NCBI RefSeq assembly: GCF_964355755.1
Contig: NC_092678.1
Location: forward strand, 14,664,922-14,728,921
From: Antedon mediterranea
Lineage: Eukaryota > Echinodermata > Crinoidea > Comatulida > Antedonidae
Reading direction: 5' to 3'
DNA length: 64,000 bases
Shown here: in pieces, positions 1-10,553 of the stretch
Numbering within the stretch: the stretch's first letter is position 1
How the letters are laid out: the number at the start of each line of letters is the position of its first letter
Notes under the pieces: generated by a model
The model's input: only the letters and a program-made list of their open reading frames with translations
Told to the model about the DNA's origin: nothing
Databases searched by the model: none
Made by a program: the position numbers and the translations under genes

Positions 1-246
1 AGGGCGTATCAATTTGATCTCTGGTGCGTGTGCGTACAACTGAGGAAATCGTATACAATAGCCTATTGTTTCAGATAAACTATTTGGATCTGCAATTTAG
101 TAAGAATTTTTTCCTATGTCTACAAGTAGAGACTAACTCGTTCTTACGGTTTAGTGAGCATAGCTCTGGTTGACGTATAATAATATACTTTTCATATATA
201 CATAAATTACATCTTTTGTTATTATTTGAGTAAGGTTTGCATTTAT
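1..246. other. No gene seen; 3' flank of PLE fragment
   Basis: AT-rich sequence downstream (minus-strand sense) of the PLE coding fragment. I looked for a hammerhead core (CTGATGA ... GAAA) on both strands and see none here. It may be the 3' UTR of that element. Confidence 0.4.
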
Positions 247-1166
247 TTATAATTTTCCATTTAATTGAGTAATTTGTTTTAGAGTCTTTAATTGTCCATT
301 ATATTTACTGAGTTCAGTTGCGTTTATTAGTTTTTCGTTCCGGAATGAAGACGTATTGTTTCTGTATCTGGTTTTAAACTGGTTTTCAGTTAGTCCGACA
401 TATGTTTCTTCTTTTGATGAATCTTCTCTCTTTACTGTAGCTTGGTAAACTACACCTTTTGTTAGGCAGTTACCTGGGAGCGGGCATTCACTGGGATTGC
501 GGCAGTTACATCCATTTGTTTTCGCGTTGATTTCAGTAGACTTTTCTTTGGCTATCACATATTTGTTGTGTGCGTTAATTACTTTTTCTACGCTGGGCAT
601 GCAACTGTAGCTTAGTTTCAAGGTATTTCTGATATAATGTGATAATATTTTTCTGAGCTTGTTGCCGGCAGGAAAACAATCTTCTACTATAGCTAAAAAC
701 GTGTGGCCGATGTTGGTTGCTACGTTTTTGCTGAATGGTGGGTTAAACCAAATTATGTTTCTGGGACGTGATTTTTTGGGCGTCTGCTGTTCAGCATTGA
801 ACTCAAGTTGATGATTGTATCCGCTTTTTTTGAGGGCTTCCTGGTATAGGGGTGCAGATGCATGAAATGTATCTTTGTCTGATGAGATGTCAGAAAGGCG
901 TCTATTTATAGCAAGTGGGATGTTGCAGATAATAGATGGAGGATGGTTGCTGTCATGGTGCACGTAGGCTGGTTTGTTATTAGGCTTAGTGAAAGGTCGG
1001 GAGATCATCCCTGTCCTTAGGTCGAACGTTACATCCAAATAATTGACTATTTTCTTGTTAGCATCAATCGTTAGCTTGAGGTTGTTCTCCTGGAAAACCT
1101 TACAAATATCTTTCTTGATTAGCTCAATCGTTTTGGCTGATTCGGTCAGGTGGTCCGAGTTCGAGA
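247..1166 (-). pseudogene. Penelope-like retroelement: end of RT region plus GIY-YIG endonuclease, 5'-truncated
   Basis: About 300 codons are open. Residues ~43-50 (NYLDVTFD) and ~62-91 (KPNN, SNHPP, INRRLS) look like the distal part of a Penelope-class reverse transcriptase, and a WFNPPFSKNV block follows at ~141-150. A Cys cluster at ~221-235 (CNCR ... CPLPGNC) precedes a GIY-YIG nuclease with VVY (~240-242), YVG (~257-259) and the FKTRY helix (~265-269). In the family the nuclease nicks target DNA for target-primed reverse transcription. The catalytic RT core is absent because the sequence joins the palindromic array near 1,160, and the last ~17 residues diverge from the usual ending. It is a dead fragment of a larger element and of a different lineage from the two PLEs at 9-12 kb. 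Family call is firm; subfamily is not. Confidence 0.75.
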
Positions 1167-3275
1167 TCAAAATTTGAACATCACACCTCTGTCACTCATC
1201 CCGATGATATGCAAATGAGCCAAAAAAAACAAATTAGGTGAAATTACAGGGTTACCATGTCTCAAAAACTACAAGTCCGAGAGAGTTGATTTCTTTAGTG
1301 ATTTATTCAAAATGTATATATTTATATTTGCTCTAATGAAACATTTTACAAAAAAAATGACCGGAAGTACAACATTTGACCCTCGACCCCATTTCTCAAT
1401 GTTTGCATAAATAATGTGACTAAAATGTCTGTAGAGACTTTATTTTGCCGTCAAATGACCCCGATATAGGTTCCCACTAGCCAGTAGAGGACCACTTTAT
1501 AATTCCCAAAATCACACCTTTGTCACACACCTCGAAATTATGCAAATTAGTACAAGTTAAAATCACATTTTTGTTACACACCTCGAAAGTATGCAAATTA
1601 GTAGTACAAATTACATAAAATATGCAAATAAGGGGGTAAAATTATAATCTTTCTAAACAACTATTATTGCTAGAGAGTTGATTTTTTCAAGGTTTATTCA
1701 CAATGTACATATTTATATTCGCTCTAATGAAACATTTTACCCAAACATTATCAGAAGTATGAAATTTGACCCTCAACCTTATTTCTCAATATTTGCATAT
1801 AATGCAACTAAAATGTCTGTACACACTTTGTTTTGGCCTCAAATTACTAGGATACAGGTTTTCTATAATTTATATAAGATATGGCAATTCACTGAAATTT
1901 GCATATTTCATATAACTTTTACTACTAATTTGCATATTTTCGAGGTGCTTGAATGTTGTAATTACTATACGGTCCTATACTGGCTATATAAAACATGTAT
2001 CCAAGTCATTTGAGGCCAAAACAAGGTCTGTACATACATTTTAGTTGCATTATGCAAAGAAATAGGGTCGAGGGTCAAATGTCATACTCATACTCATAAT
2101 TTTGGGGGTAAAATGTTTCATTAGAGTGAATAAAAATATGTACATTCTGAATAAGGCCTTGGAAAAATCAACTCTCTAGCATTATTGGTTTTCGAGATAT
2201 GGGAAGACTGTAATGTCAGTCCCTTATTTGCATATTTCATGTAATTTGTACTACTAATTAAGATAATTTCGAGATGCGTGACAAAGGCGTGATTTTAGGA
2301 ATTTTAAAAGCGGTCCTATACTGACGATAGGAAAACTTTATCCGAGTCATTTGAGTCCAAAACAAAGTCTCTACAGACATTTTAGTAGCATTATGTATGC
2401 AAACATTGATAAATGGGGTCGAGGGTCAATTTTTGTATTTCCGGTAATTTTTTTGTAAAATGTTTTATTAGAGCAAATATAAATAATTATGTACATTCTG
2501 AACAAGTTTTTAGGAAAAATCAACTCTCTAGCCTTAGTGGTTTTCGATATATAGGAACCTGCAATTTCACCTCCTAATTTGCATATTTCAAGTAATTTGT
2601 ACTAATAATTTGTATACTTTGGAGGTTAATGATACAGGTGTGAGATTGAGATTTACTTAACAATTCTATGTTGACTATTGGAAACTTGTATCCGAGTCAT
2701 TTGAGGGCAGAACAAAGTCTCTACAGACATTTTAGTTTGATTATATATGCAATATTAAGAAATTGAATCAATGTTCAAATTTCATACTTCCGGTCATTTT
2801 TATGTAAAATTTTTCATTGGAGCAAATAGAAATAAGAAAAAATCAACTCTCTAGCATAGTGGTTTTCGAGATGTAGGACAACTGTAATTTTCCCCCTTAT
2901 TTGCATATTTTATTTAACTTTTACTACTAATTTGCATATTTTTGAAGTGTGTGAAAAAGGTGTGATTTTGGAAAATACAAATTGGTCCTATGCTGACTAT
3001 TAGGAACCTATATCGGTGTCATTTGATGTCAAAATAAAGTCTCTACAGACATTTTAGTGACATTGTGTATGCAAACATTGAGAAATGGGATCGAGGGTCA
3101 AATGTTGTACTTCCAGTTATGTTTTCGTAAAATGTATTATTTTTAGAGCAAATATAAATATATACATTTTGAATAAATCTGTGAAAAAATAAACTCTCTT
3201 GGACTAGTAGTTTTAGAGATATGATAACCCTGTAATTTCACCCTAATTCACCTAAGCAGAGGTTTGTTTCTAATT
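1160..3275. repeat. Palindromic tandem-array element, copy 1
   Basis: Diverged ~320-400-bp units lie head to tail in one orientation (unit mark AGAGAGTTGATTT near 1,272 and 1,672), then flip. The reverse mark AAATCAACTCTCT appears near 2,163, 2,515, 2,837 and (as a variant) 3,186. Each unit also carries GACATTTTAGT-type, GGTCGAGGGTCAAAT-type and several ATGCAAAT words. The left terminus (CATCACACCTCTGTCAC, ~1,177) matches both ends of copy 2; the right terminus is eroded near 3,275. No coding capacity is supported, and the open frames in it are chance. The element behaves like a foldback/MITE family whose arms are themselves tandem arrays. Confidence 0.75.
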
Positions 3276-3298
3276 ATAAAAACAATTATACATTAACA

Positions 3299-3425
3299 GG
3301 GCCATATACATCGCTGCAGTCCCTTGCTAATGTTAGTTTTTACCGACCAACCGACAGACCGACCAACCGGACAACCGATCGATATTGTGAGGTGTAGAGT
3401 CGCGTTGCACGCGAGTAAAAACTAT
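3299..3425 (+). repeat. Dispersed repeat with ACCG/ACCA tract
   Basis: A CCATATACAT..CTGCAG head, an ACCGACCA-type short tandem tract and a GTAGAGTCGCGTTGCAC tail. The same module occurs inverted at about 15,690-15,810, which marks it as a dispersed repeat family. Confidence 0.65.
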
Positions 3426-3539
3426 TTTCTGGATCAATAACGACTAATTATTATATATTTATTAATAATTGATTTTATACTTTGTTTATAGCAAAACAAT
3501 ACAGCAGTATATGTTTTAGAAAATAATACGCTGATGGAC

Positions 3540-3603
3540 CAAACAGAAAAAATCAGAATATTAGAGTATTTTGACAGTAAGTTAATACAAAGTTTATTTG
3601 ATT

Positions 3604-3646
<43 letters not shown>

Positions 3647-4000
3647 TTAATAATTTATTAATTTTCTGTCATAAACAATACAAAGAAGACAGAGCAATTA
3701 TAAAAGGGGGCAAGGAAAGACCAAACATATGCTAAACACTTATGCTAGTTGGTCAACCCAGAACATACAGAGCACAGAAATAAATAAATAATATAAGGTT
3801 CTGCAATTAAAGCACCTACAAGAAAGCAACCAACTACACACATTTTCAATATCAAAATTATTTAAAAAGTAAATATTAAGATAATTTAATAATTTGACCG
3901 TTCGTTGGTGGCGTTTAAATGTCCAAGTGCTTTTAAAAAACCTACGATTAATAATCAGTTTTTTAAAATACTTTGAATTTAAGTTCGATATTAGAAACAT
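3540..4000 (-). mobile_element. Probable LINE 3' end with (AAAT)n tail
   Basis: The plus strand shows (TTTA)n at ~3,598-3,650 followed by unique sequence to ~4,000. Read on the minus strand this is a 3' untranslated region ending in an (AAAT)n tail, the usual signature of a non-LTR retrotransposon end. The short minus-strand frame inside it has no recognisable domain. Confidence 0.4.
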
Positions 4001-4216
4001 AATGGAGTAAGCCGTTGTGTCTTCTGAGTATACTTCTGCCTAAATCGTTTTAATTAGATACCTTTGATAGTACTTTGAGTTGTAAATCTACGTAGCCCAT
4101 ATTCAACAACAGTTTGATCAAACAGCCAAAAAAACGGTGAAGGGAAGTCATCGATTGGTGAAACAATTGTTTACACGAGCAACCTATAGCAACAAAAGAT
4201 TAGAGCCTAGCTTTAC

Positions 4217-4740
4217 TTGTGTACGGACGCTTCACGCTCTAGTAAATTTTCTATGTCTTTGAAACCGCTTGTTGCGATAGAGACAGCAAAACAACCTAGG
4301 TATTTGTCAAAGACGATGACATTCGGAGCAAAAGAATGTAAAAAAGAAGACATATATTTTGCATTGAGAGACGTAATCAATTTTGATAACCTAATTGGTA
4401 CTCAAAAAGTGAAAAACCTTTGAAGGATCTATATAAATGATCACGGAGAAAGAGTCAAAGTAATAACTTCTGGGCTCAACATAAAGAAAAGCAAGTACGT
4501 TTTATGATTTAAACCCATACATCAACGCAGATGAGAACTTGATAAGAGTTCTAGTGAAAGACTTTACTTTATCAGTCAGAAATGAGGAGATAACTAACGC
4601 CTTAAAAAAAATTAGGATGTAAGATCATTGGAGAGACACAACTAATTAAATTCAGAATACAAGGAAAACTATCCCGTTTCCTGAACAGGGATCGTGCTAT
4701 ATTCGTAGAGCGCTTCCAAGGAAGCTTTGCAAGATTCATT
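4217..4740 (+). pseudogene. LINE ORF1, N-terminal part, frameshifted
   Basis: An open frame runs from 4,217 to a stop at 4,423. Related coding sense resumes downstream in another frame, with phrases such as FARFIKV just before the zinc-knuckle ORF. This is the usual appearance of a decayed ORF1 RNA-binding region. No catalytic residues are expected in ORF1. Confidence 0.45.
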
Positions 4741-4743
4741 AAA

Positions 4744-5166
4744 GTGAATAATTTCAGTGCTAGGCTCTTTCACAAAGACCAGACATTCGAAATTACATGT
4801 TTCAAATGCGGTCTAACTGGGCATAAAATCAATGAATGCCCGAAAAAGATGGACAGTATAATCTGTCACAAATGCAATATGTCAGGCAACTTTGCAAAAA
4901 ATTGTAAAAGTGATGTATATGTAAGCCTACCACACAAAGTCGTTATGAACTCTACAAATACATTACCAAAGCTTACAACGAATATAACTGAGTGGATTAA
5001 TAATGAGGAAGAATACCCGCACGAAGCAATGAAAATAGAAGTAGGAATGGAAGAGGAAGAGCAAGTCGAAGTGGACATAGAAGAGGAAGATGAAGAAGAG
5101 GAAGAAAAGTTATTAGACATCATTGAAGAAGAGAATAAACAAGATAAGCAACAAGCAACGTCATAG
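4744..5166 (+). pseudogene. LINE ORF1, zinc-knuckle and acidic tail
   Basis: The 140-residue frame has a classic CCHC knuckle (C19, C22, H27, C32) and a second with the histidine replaced (C41, C44, N49, C54). A Glu/Asp-rich tail fills ~95-130. Knuckles of this type bind element RNA in gag-like ORF1 proteins. The damaged second knuckle and the flanking frameshifts say this copy is inactive. The open frame on the other strand is a mirror of the acidic repeat. Confidence 0.7.
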
Positions 5167-5198
5167 TAGTTCTAGAAAAACTACTTAACAAACCAGTT

Positions 5199-5444
5199 AT
5201 GCCAACAAATAAGCCCGAATTGATAAAATTAGATGTAAAGGTTCAGCAAATTATGAAGGAAGCCATAGACAGAGTGAAAACGATAAATCAGAAAGATAAT
5301 GAAAAAAGGCAACCACAAGACCAAAAGAATGAAAAGAAGAAGCAAAGAAAACGAGATAAAAAAAAAGCAAGCAATGTTGAGCAGACAAATAAAGCTGTTG
5401 AGAGAGCAAGTAGTATAAGCAAGGGTATGAGACCAATTACATAA
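5199..5444 (+). pseudogene. Lys/Glu-rich ORF, probable end of LINE ORF1
   Basis: An 81-residue, strongly basic, low-complexity frame (KKKQRKRDKKK) follows the zinc-knuckle ORF in the same strand. It may be the ORF1 C terminus after a stop or the linker to ORF2. I recognise no domain. Confidence 0.35.
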
Positions 5445-5669
5445 TATGTATTTCGCAACTACTAGCAAAACAGATGCCTCTAATACCAAAGCGATAGTTG
5501 CTAGAGAGCAGTTTGCATCCAGCAAATGGAAAAGCTTACTGGAAGTGGTGAAAACAATTTTGAAAAGAGAGATAGAACATCTGATTCAGTAAGTTAAATT
5601 AATTGTTCTTGCTTCAACTGTCAACTCAGTAAATTTAATATAATTATTACTACATACTACAGATGTTCA

Positions 5670-6585
5670 CGAGATAGTAGAGGAACAAAATAAATACTAT
5701 GAACATCTGTATTCAAAAAAAGTTCTAACAGAAAATGAAATAAATAACTATTTACAAAATACTACAGTTAAAAAACTCTCTGAGAAAGTTAAAATAGAAT
5801 GTGAAGGAATATTAACAGAAGTAGAACTAAAAAAAGCAATATCTAACATGAAGTTGAATAAAAGTCCGGGTTCTGATGGACTAAGTTTCGAATTCTATTG
5901 TCATTTTTGGGAATATCTAAAAGATATTTTGTGTAATTCTTTAAATTACAGTTATAACAATAATAGTTTAAGTAACTCACAGAGGTTAGGTGAAATGAAT
6001 ATTTTATTTAAGAGTGGATAGAGAGAGTGTCTCGAAAACAGGAGACCAATTACATTGTTAAATGCAGATTACAAAATAATGGCACATGCTCTTTCAAACA
6101 GACTAAAAAAAGTATTAGGGTCTATTATTAGTAATGATCAAAAAGGATATATTAATGGGAGATTTGGAGGAGAAAATATTAGACTGGTCGAAGATGTGTT
6201 GTCTTATACGAAAAAAAAGCAAATACCAGGAGCCATGATTTTTCTTGACTTTGCTAAGGTTTTCGACACAATAGATAGAAAACTAATGTTAAATGCACGT
6301 TCTAAAAAAAGTGGTTTTGGTTTATCTTTTGTACATTGGATAAATGTAATATACACAGTCACTAGATGTATGGTTAAACATAACGGATGGGTTTCAAACA
6401 GTTTTAATATGGAATGTGGAGTACGTCAAGGTTGTCCATTGTCTGCACTATAATTTACTGTTGCAGTAGAGGTAATGGCAATAAATATAAGGAATAATCC
6501 ATTTTGTAAGGAAATTGATTTACCTGAGAATAAAGATATTGATAATATTGTGAAAATAGCTCGCTGATGACACTGTGATTTTCAC
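5670..6585 (+). pseudogene. LINE ORF2 reverse transcriptase, broken
   Basis: Typical L1/Tx1 RT order: the NKSPGSDG motif near 5,860, then a stop, RRPITLLNADYKI (~6,040-6,080), DQKGYINGR, the catalytic block FLDFAKVFDTID (~6,240) with its first Asp, and GVRQGCPLSAL (~6,420) followed by a stop. The FADD catalytic block is not intact: a frame change falls near 6,560. The longest clean frame is 6,055-6,453. The enzyme would copy LINE RNA at a nicked target, but this copy cannot. Confidence 0.8.
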
Positions 6586-7099
6586 TACAGGTGAAAATAG
6601 CTTACAATATTTGTTCACTTAAATCAATGCATTTTGTAATATTTCCGAGTTAAGGCTAAATAAAGAAAAATGTAAAGGAATCTGGATTGGATCAATTCAG
6701 AATAACCTAGCAACCCCTCTTGGTATGACTTGGACGAAAGAGCCAGTGAAATTTCTCTGAATTTATGTAGGCTATAAAAAAGGTATTTGTGAACAAACAA
6801 ACTGGCATGATAAAATTAGGGATTTAGAGCATACTTTAAGGTTTTGGGAAAAACGACACCTTACCCTCTTTGGAATATATGAGATATTACTAAGCCCAGA
6901 CACTGGCAAGTGCAAATTTATTTCAAAATATTACATGTAACCTATAGAAAGTACATTAGAGATAAGTATGCTTAATATTGAAGATCATAGACAATTACAA
7001 ACTATGCCTAAATTTTCTTTAAATATGATTAATGCAATTGTGAAAATAAATAATATTGAACTGTTAGATCATCAAAATGTACACAATTAAATCTCAAAC

Positions 7100-7680
7100 C
7101 TTGTGGGAAAATAAACGCATAACGTCAGACGGAAAGTCGTTAATTGGTTAAAGTCTGGCTATAAAACAATTGGTGACATTTTGGTCAATAACACAATTGT
7201 AAGTCTTAGAGATTTAATTCCCACGTTATTAGTAAAACATAATGGGATAATAGAATACTTCAAGCTCATGAATGCTATTCCTATTGAGTGGAAGGAAGTA
7301 TTGGCACAACCTAGAATAGAGAAAGAACAAGTTAATGTTTACATTAATTAAAAATGAATTATTCCAATCAAATGTTAAACATGTTTTTATGATAAGTTCA
7401 TAATTGAATTAAAGACAGTGCTAGTCTCCCAATTAAAATGGGAAACATAGTTTTTAAATAAGACTATGGTATGGGACAAAGTATGGAATAATAAAGTCAA
7501 AGATATGAAACATATGGTAAAAGTTGCGCAATTTAAATTTAAACTTTTACATCGCGTACTTGTTTGTAATAAAAGACTACATATTTGGAAATTGTCTAAA
7601 ACTAATATTTGCGATAGATGTAAGAATGTGATAGAAAACGAAGAACACATGTTACTTAAGTGTAAAGTATTGAATTGAGT
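7100..7680 (+). pseudogene. LINE ORF2 C-terminal region
   Basis: The frame at ~7,466-7,678 ends with the Cys/His segment CDRC ... ENEEHMLLKC, which matches the conserved distal zinc-finger-like motif of L1/Tx1 ORF2 proteins. A related fragment on the other strand is at 45.5 kb. Stops and frameshifts separate it from the RT. Confidence 0.6.
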
Positions 7681-8319
7681 TTACGCATAACACATAATTG
7701 TAACAAAGCTGCTATGATAGTATTGCTATATATGAAATAATGTTAAACATAATATCATACCTATAATGAGGCATTATAAAACATTAAAAAAAAACCATTA
7801 TGCTAAAACCAAATATGACAGAAATAAATGTATTAGTCTAAAACATAGACTGAAACACACGGTCAAACATATAGGTAAACATAACAAACAACATAGTAAG
7901 AACATAACTTTAAGGTTTAGAAATAGTGTAATGAAATATGTAATAAAAGGCCACCAAAACATAAATTGTAGCATAATATGTTATGTTATAATAACTATGT
8001 TGAACGTATTTGTGAATGTAAATAGGTTATGTGTATGGGTGTATATATTTGTAATAGATGTAATATAATGTCAAAACAAACAAGAAACATACAAATTGTG
8101 TGTACTGAGTTAAAATTTAATAAAAGAAACAGCTACTTTTGAATACATTTTTTTCAATATAGAGTAAATGGTAAATAGGCGTACCTTCACAATAACTTGC
8201 AATAACCATAACATGTACGTTTTTAAATCATACTTTTACTACATCGATTTTATGTACATGTATAGATATAGTGCATTTTTAACAACTCTATTGAATTTAT
8301 TGATTTTATATTAAAAAAA

Positions 8320-8327
8320 AAAATATG

Positions 8328-8421
<94 letters not shown>

Positions 8422-8654
8422 TTTTGTCTTTATCGTTTCAAATTAATTAATTAAATTTCAGTATATAACCGGGTGGTTTAGAATTAATGTTCTTTGCCTG
8501 ATTTGTTATATATATATATATATACAGCCTGTATATATATATACAAGCCTGTAGAGACCAAACTGTAGTTTTTACTTCTTTTCCAGACTTAACGTATATT
8601 TTAGCTCTACTTTACCGTATTGAGCACTTTCTAGACGGTTACATTGAACCGAAC

Positions 8655-8732
<78 letters not shown>

Positions 8733-8745
8733 CCAAAGGCAATTT
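8320..8745. repeat. (TA)n microsatellites
   Basis: Nearly pure TA runs at ~8,331-8,419 and ~8,659-8,730, with shorter runs at ~8,508-8,553. The sequence between the runs has no coding signal. Confidence 0.95.
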
Positions 8746-8855
8746 ACTGAAAAAAATGACAATGCTGTGGGTATCAGTGGCTGGATCTCAATGGAGATAC
8801 AAAAATAAAAATCGAAAAGCTAAATCAAAACGATAAAGTAAACAGCCAGAAAAGT

Positions 8856-8891
8856 TAGCAGAGCTTTCGGGCAACACTAGCCCTTCATCAG
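8856..8891 (-). ncRNA. Hammerhead-ribozyme-like motif of PLE A
   Basis: Minus strand: CTGATGA (8,885-8,891), one unpaired base, stem II GGGC/GCCC with a 7-nt loop, then GAA and a short stem III AGC-TCT-GCT followed by A at the predicted cleavage position. PLE terminal repeats are known to carry minimal type I hammerheads. Stem I pairing next to the core is poor here, so activity is doubtful. Confidence 0.6.
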
Positions 8892-9120
8892 TGCAAGTGA
8901 AGGAATTTGGATAACGTCAGAGTATAAAGCTGGCAAGTGCTGCCTGGGTGGACAGGAATAAGAGAAATATAACAAAGGGAGCCAGGGTGGAGTCTGAATA
9001 AGAGTGGAAAACAAAGAAGGTAGCTTGGTAGAGATATAAACAATTTTGGAATGAGACTAAAAAACAGCTTAAATGGTGGTTAATATTGAAACTTAAATTT
9101 TGGTAGTCAATGGAATAATT

Positions 9121-9664
9121 TTACCGATCTGGGAGTATGTTCCTAATGTTAAGTCCAAAAGGTTTTGTGGTTTTAAGTAGTAATTCCCAGTGGTTTTCTT
9201 TGTCTTTGCGAGTTTTGTCGCTCCATTTGACATCGTGGTCTATTGCAATAACTCTGAAATTTGCAATCGAGTGACCAGCTGAATTAAAATGTTCGGCTAC
9301 AGGTTGATCAAGCTTTAATGTTTTGATAGCTGATCTATGTTGTGTCATTCTCATACGGAGAGTTTTTTTTGTTTCTCCGACGTACTGTTTGCCACAAATA
9401 TTACAGTATATGAGATAAATGACGTTTTTGGTTAGACAATTAATTGATTGTCTTATCCGAAAAATGCGGCCAGTTTGGTTACTCTCAAATTTGTCAGTAG
9501 AATCAACCAATGAACAAGTTTTGCAAGATTTGCCGCAAAGGTGACTGCCCAAATTTTGGCTGTCATGAGAGTTAATTTCACTCTTAAATTTGGATCTGAC
9601 TAATATATCACGAAGGTTGGGAGGTCTACGAAATGCAATAATGGGTGGTTCCGGAAAAACAGTC
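9121..9664 (-). pseudogene. PLE A: GIY-YIG endonuclease C-terminal fragment
   Basis: The 143-codon frame (9,552-9,121) extends upstream without a start to ~9,664, where it reads PPIIAFRRPPNLRD, a conserved PLE linker after the RT. Then come a Cys pair region (CGKSCKTC), VIYLIYCNICGKQYVGET (the GIY..YVG pair), LRMRMTQHR and PVAEHFNSAGHS, all in family order. It ends at a natural stop (9,121). The RT is missing. In the intact element this nuclease domain makes the nick for insertion. Confidence 0.8.
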
Positions 9665-9667
9665 CTG

Positions 9668-9675
<8 letters not shown>

Positions 9676-9698
<23 letters not shown>
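9676..9698. repeat. (TA)n microsatellite between two PLEs
   Basis: Short AT run that separates the 5'-truncated end of PLE A from the 3' end of PLE B. Such runs are common PLE target or junction sequences. Confidence 0.8.
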
Positions 9699-9780
9699 AT
9701 CAAAGAGCTGCATAGGCAGGATATAGAAAAAAAATCAAATCAAATAAGTTAAAACTGCCTCAATATAGATTTATTTTAAC

Positions 9781-9809
9781 GACATGTTTCGGGCATAGCC
9801 CATCATCAG
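9781..9809 (-). ncRNA. Type I hammerhead ribozyme in PLE B 3' terminal repeat
   Basis: Minus strand: CTGATGA (9,809-9,803), one extra base, stem II GGGC/GCCC closed by TAT, then GAAAC, a 2-nt loop, and GTC at the cleavage site (9,783-9,781). Stem I can form between the TTTTTTCAC just upstream and the GTTAAAATAAA just downstream, with few mismatches. A minimal helix III is characteristic of PLE hammerheads. The ribozyme is thought to process PLE tandem transcripts. Confidence 0.8.
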
Positions 9810-10109
9810 GTGAAAAAAAATGTAACAAAGGATAACATATATAAGTCACAAAGTTACAAAATAAAACAAATCAGCCAACCAAAGATGTTAACAAACAAAA
9901 GGCATAGTTATAAAGGCACGCCTCCAAAAGCTATGGGGTACAAAGCAGGAATGGCTGCTTATAAAGCAGGCAATTTAAAACAAAGACAAAAGCTTCAAGA
10001 GTAAATAATTGTTAATATGTGAATGTCTCTGGCAAAATTAATGTTTAAAGGATCTAAAATGTACATTTATGCCGGTAGGTAGTGCCAAGCTTTACAATTA
10101 TTCTTTCTT
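9810..10109 (-). other. PLE B 3' untranslated segment
   Basis: Sequence between the PLE B nuclease reading frame and its ribozyme. Its right end still carries coding sense of the nuclease C terminus in a shifted frame (to about 10,050). The plus-strand open frame here is a shadow. Confidence 0.5.
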
Positions 10110-10502
10110 CTATAATTCTACGAGATGTCTCAGAACCATTACATACTTTAACACCAGAAATTGTAATATATCCGAAAGTAATCCGGGAGTCTTTAGTTTA
10201 ATAGACCTTAAATGTTCTACAAACCTATCACCTAACCTGCGTTTAGTTTCACCAATATAAAGCATATTACATTTAGTACACGAAATACAATAAACTAGAT
10301 TTCTAGTGGTGCACGTAATACGATCTGTGATAACATAATTACCAGAAGGTCCTACTATTTGGTTTGAACATGAAACGTAATTACATGTCGAACATCTATT
10401 TATATTACATTTGAATGTTCCAGTTGATTCATTACATTTGTTTTGTAATTTAGATTTAACTAAAGTGTCTTTAATGCTTTGATCACGTCTGCAAGCTATC
10501 AT
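10110..10502 (-). pseudogene. PLE B: linker and GIY-YIG endonuclease, frameshifted
   Basis: Reads EPPMIACRR (PLE linker), a Cys-rich stretch (CNINRCSTCNYVSC), then NLVYCISCTKCNMLYIGET, the GIY..YIG pair with its embedded CxxC, and RRLGDRFVEHLRSI. Near 10,170 the frame shifts, and the family-typical end continues in another frame to ~10,050. Same function as in PLE A but a clearly different sequence. Confidence 0.8.
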
Positions 10503-10553
10503 GGGTGGTTCTAGAAAAATATCTTTTGTAGTCGATTTATCTTCAGTTAATAT

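Larger units (their letters stand above)
4080..8080 (+). mobile_element. Decayed L1/Tx1-type LINE
   Basis: The order is that of an L1-superfamily element: an ORF1 with zinc knuckles (4.2-5.2 kb), a lysine-rich stretch (5.2-5.4 kb), reverse transcriptase (5.67-6.6 kb) and a C-terminal Cys/His segment (to 7.68 kb). Several in-frame stops and frameshifts break it. No apurinic endonuclease domain is visible between ORF1 and the RT, so a large internal deletion is likely. The 3' end fades into AT-rich sequence before the TA microsatellite. Family assignment rests on RT motifs and on the C-terminal CxxC..H..C pattern. Confidence 0.75.
8745..9675 (-). mobile_element. Penelope-like element A, 3' fragment
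   Basis: On the minus strand a GIY-YIG coding end is followed by ~230 bp of 3' sequence carrying a hammerhead-like motif, then a TA microsatellite. The 5' side stops at another AT run (~9,676), so only the last ~0.9 kb survives. A further decayed copy of this 3' end is at ~38,165-38,400. Confidence 0.7.

Noticed and set aside
1678-2013. 111-codon plus-strand frame
   Set aside because: Lies across the palindromic array; similar chance frames appear in the second copy at 19.6 kb.
4866-5123. Serine-rich minus-strand frame
   Set aside because: Mirror of the Glu/Asp-rich tail of LINE ORF1.
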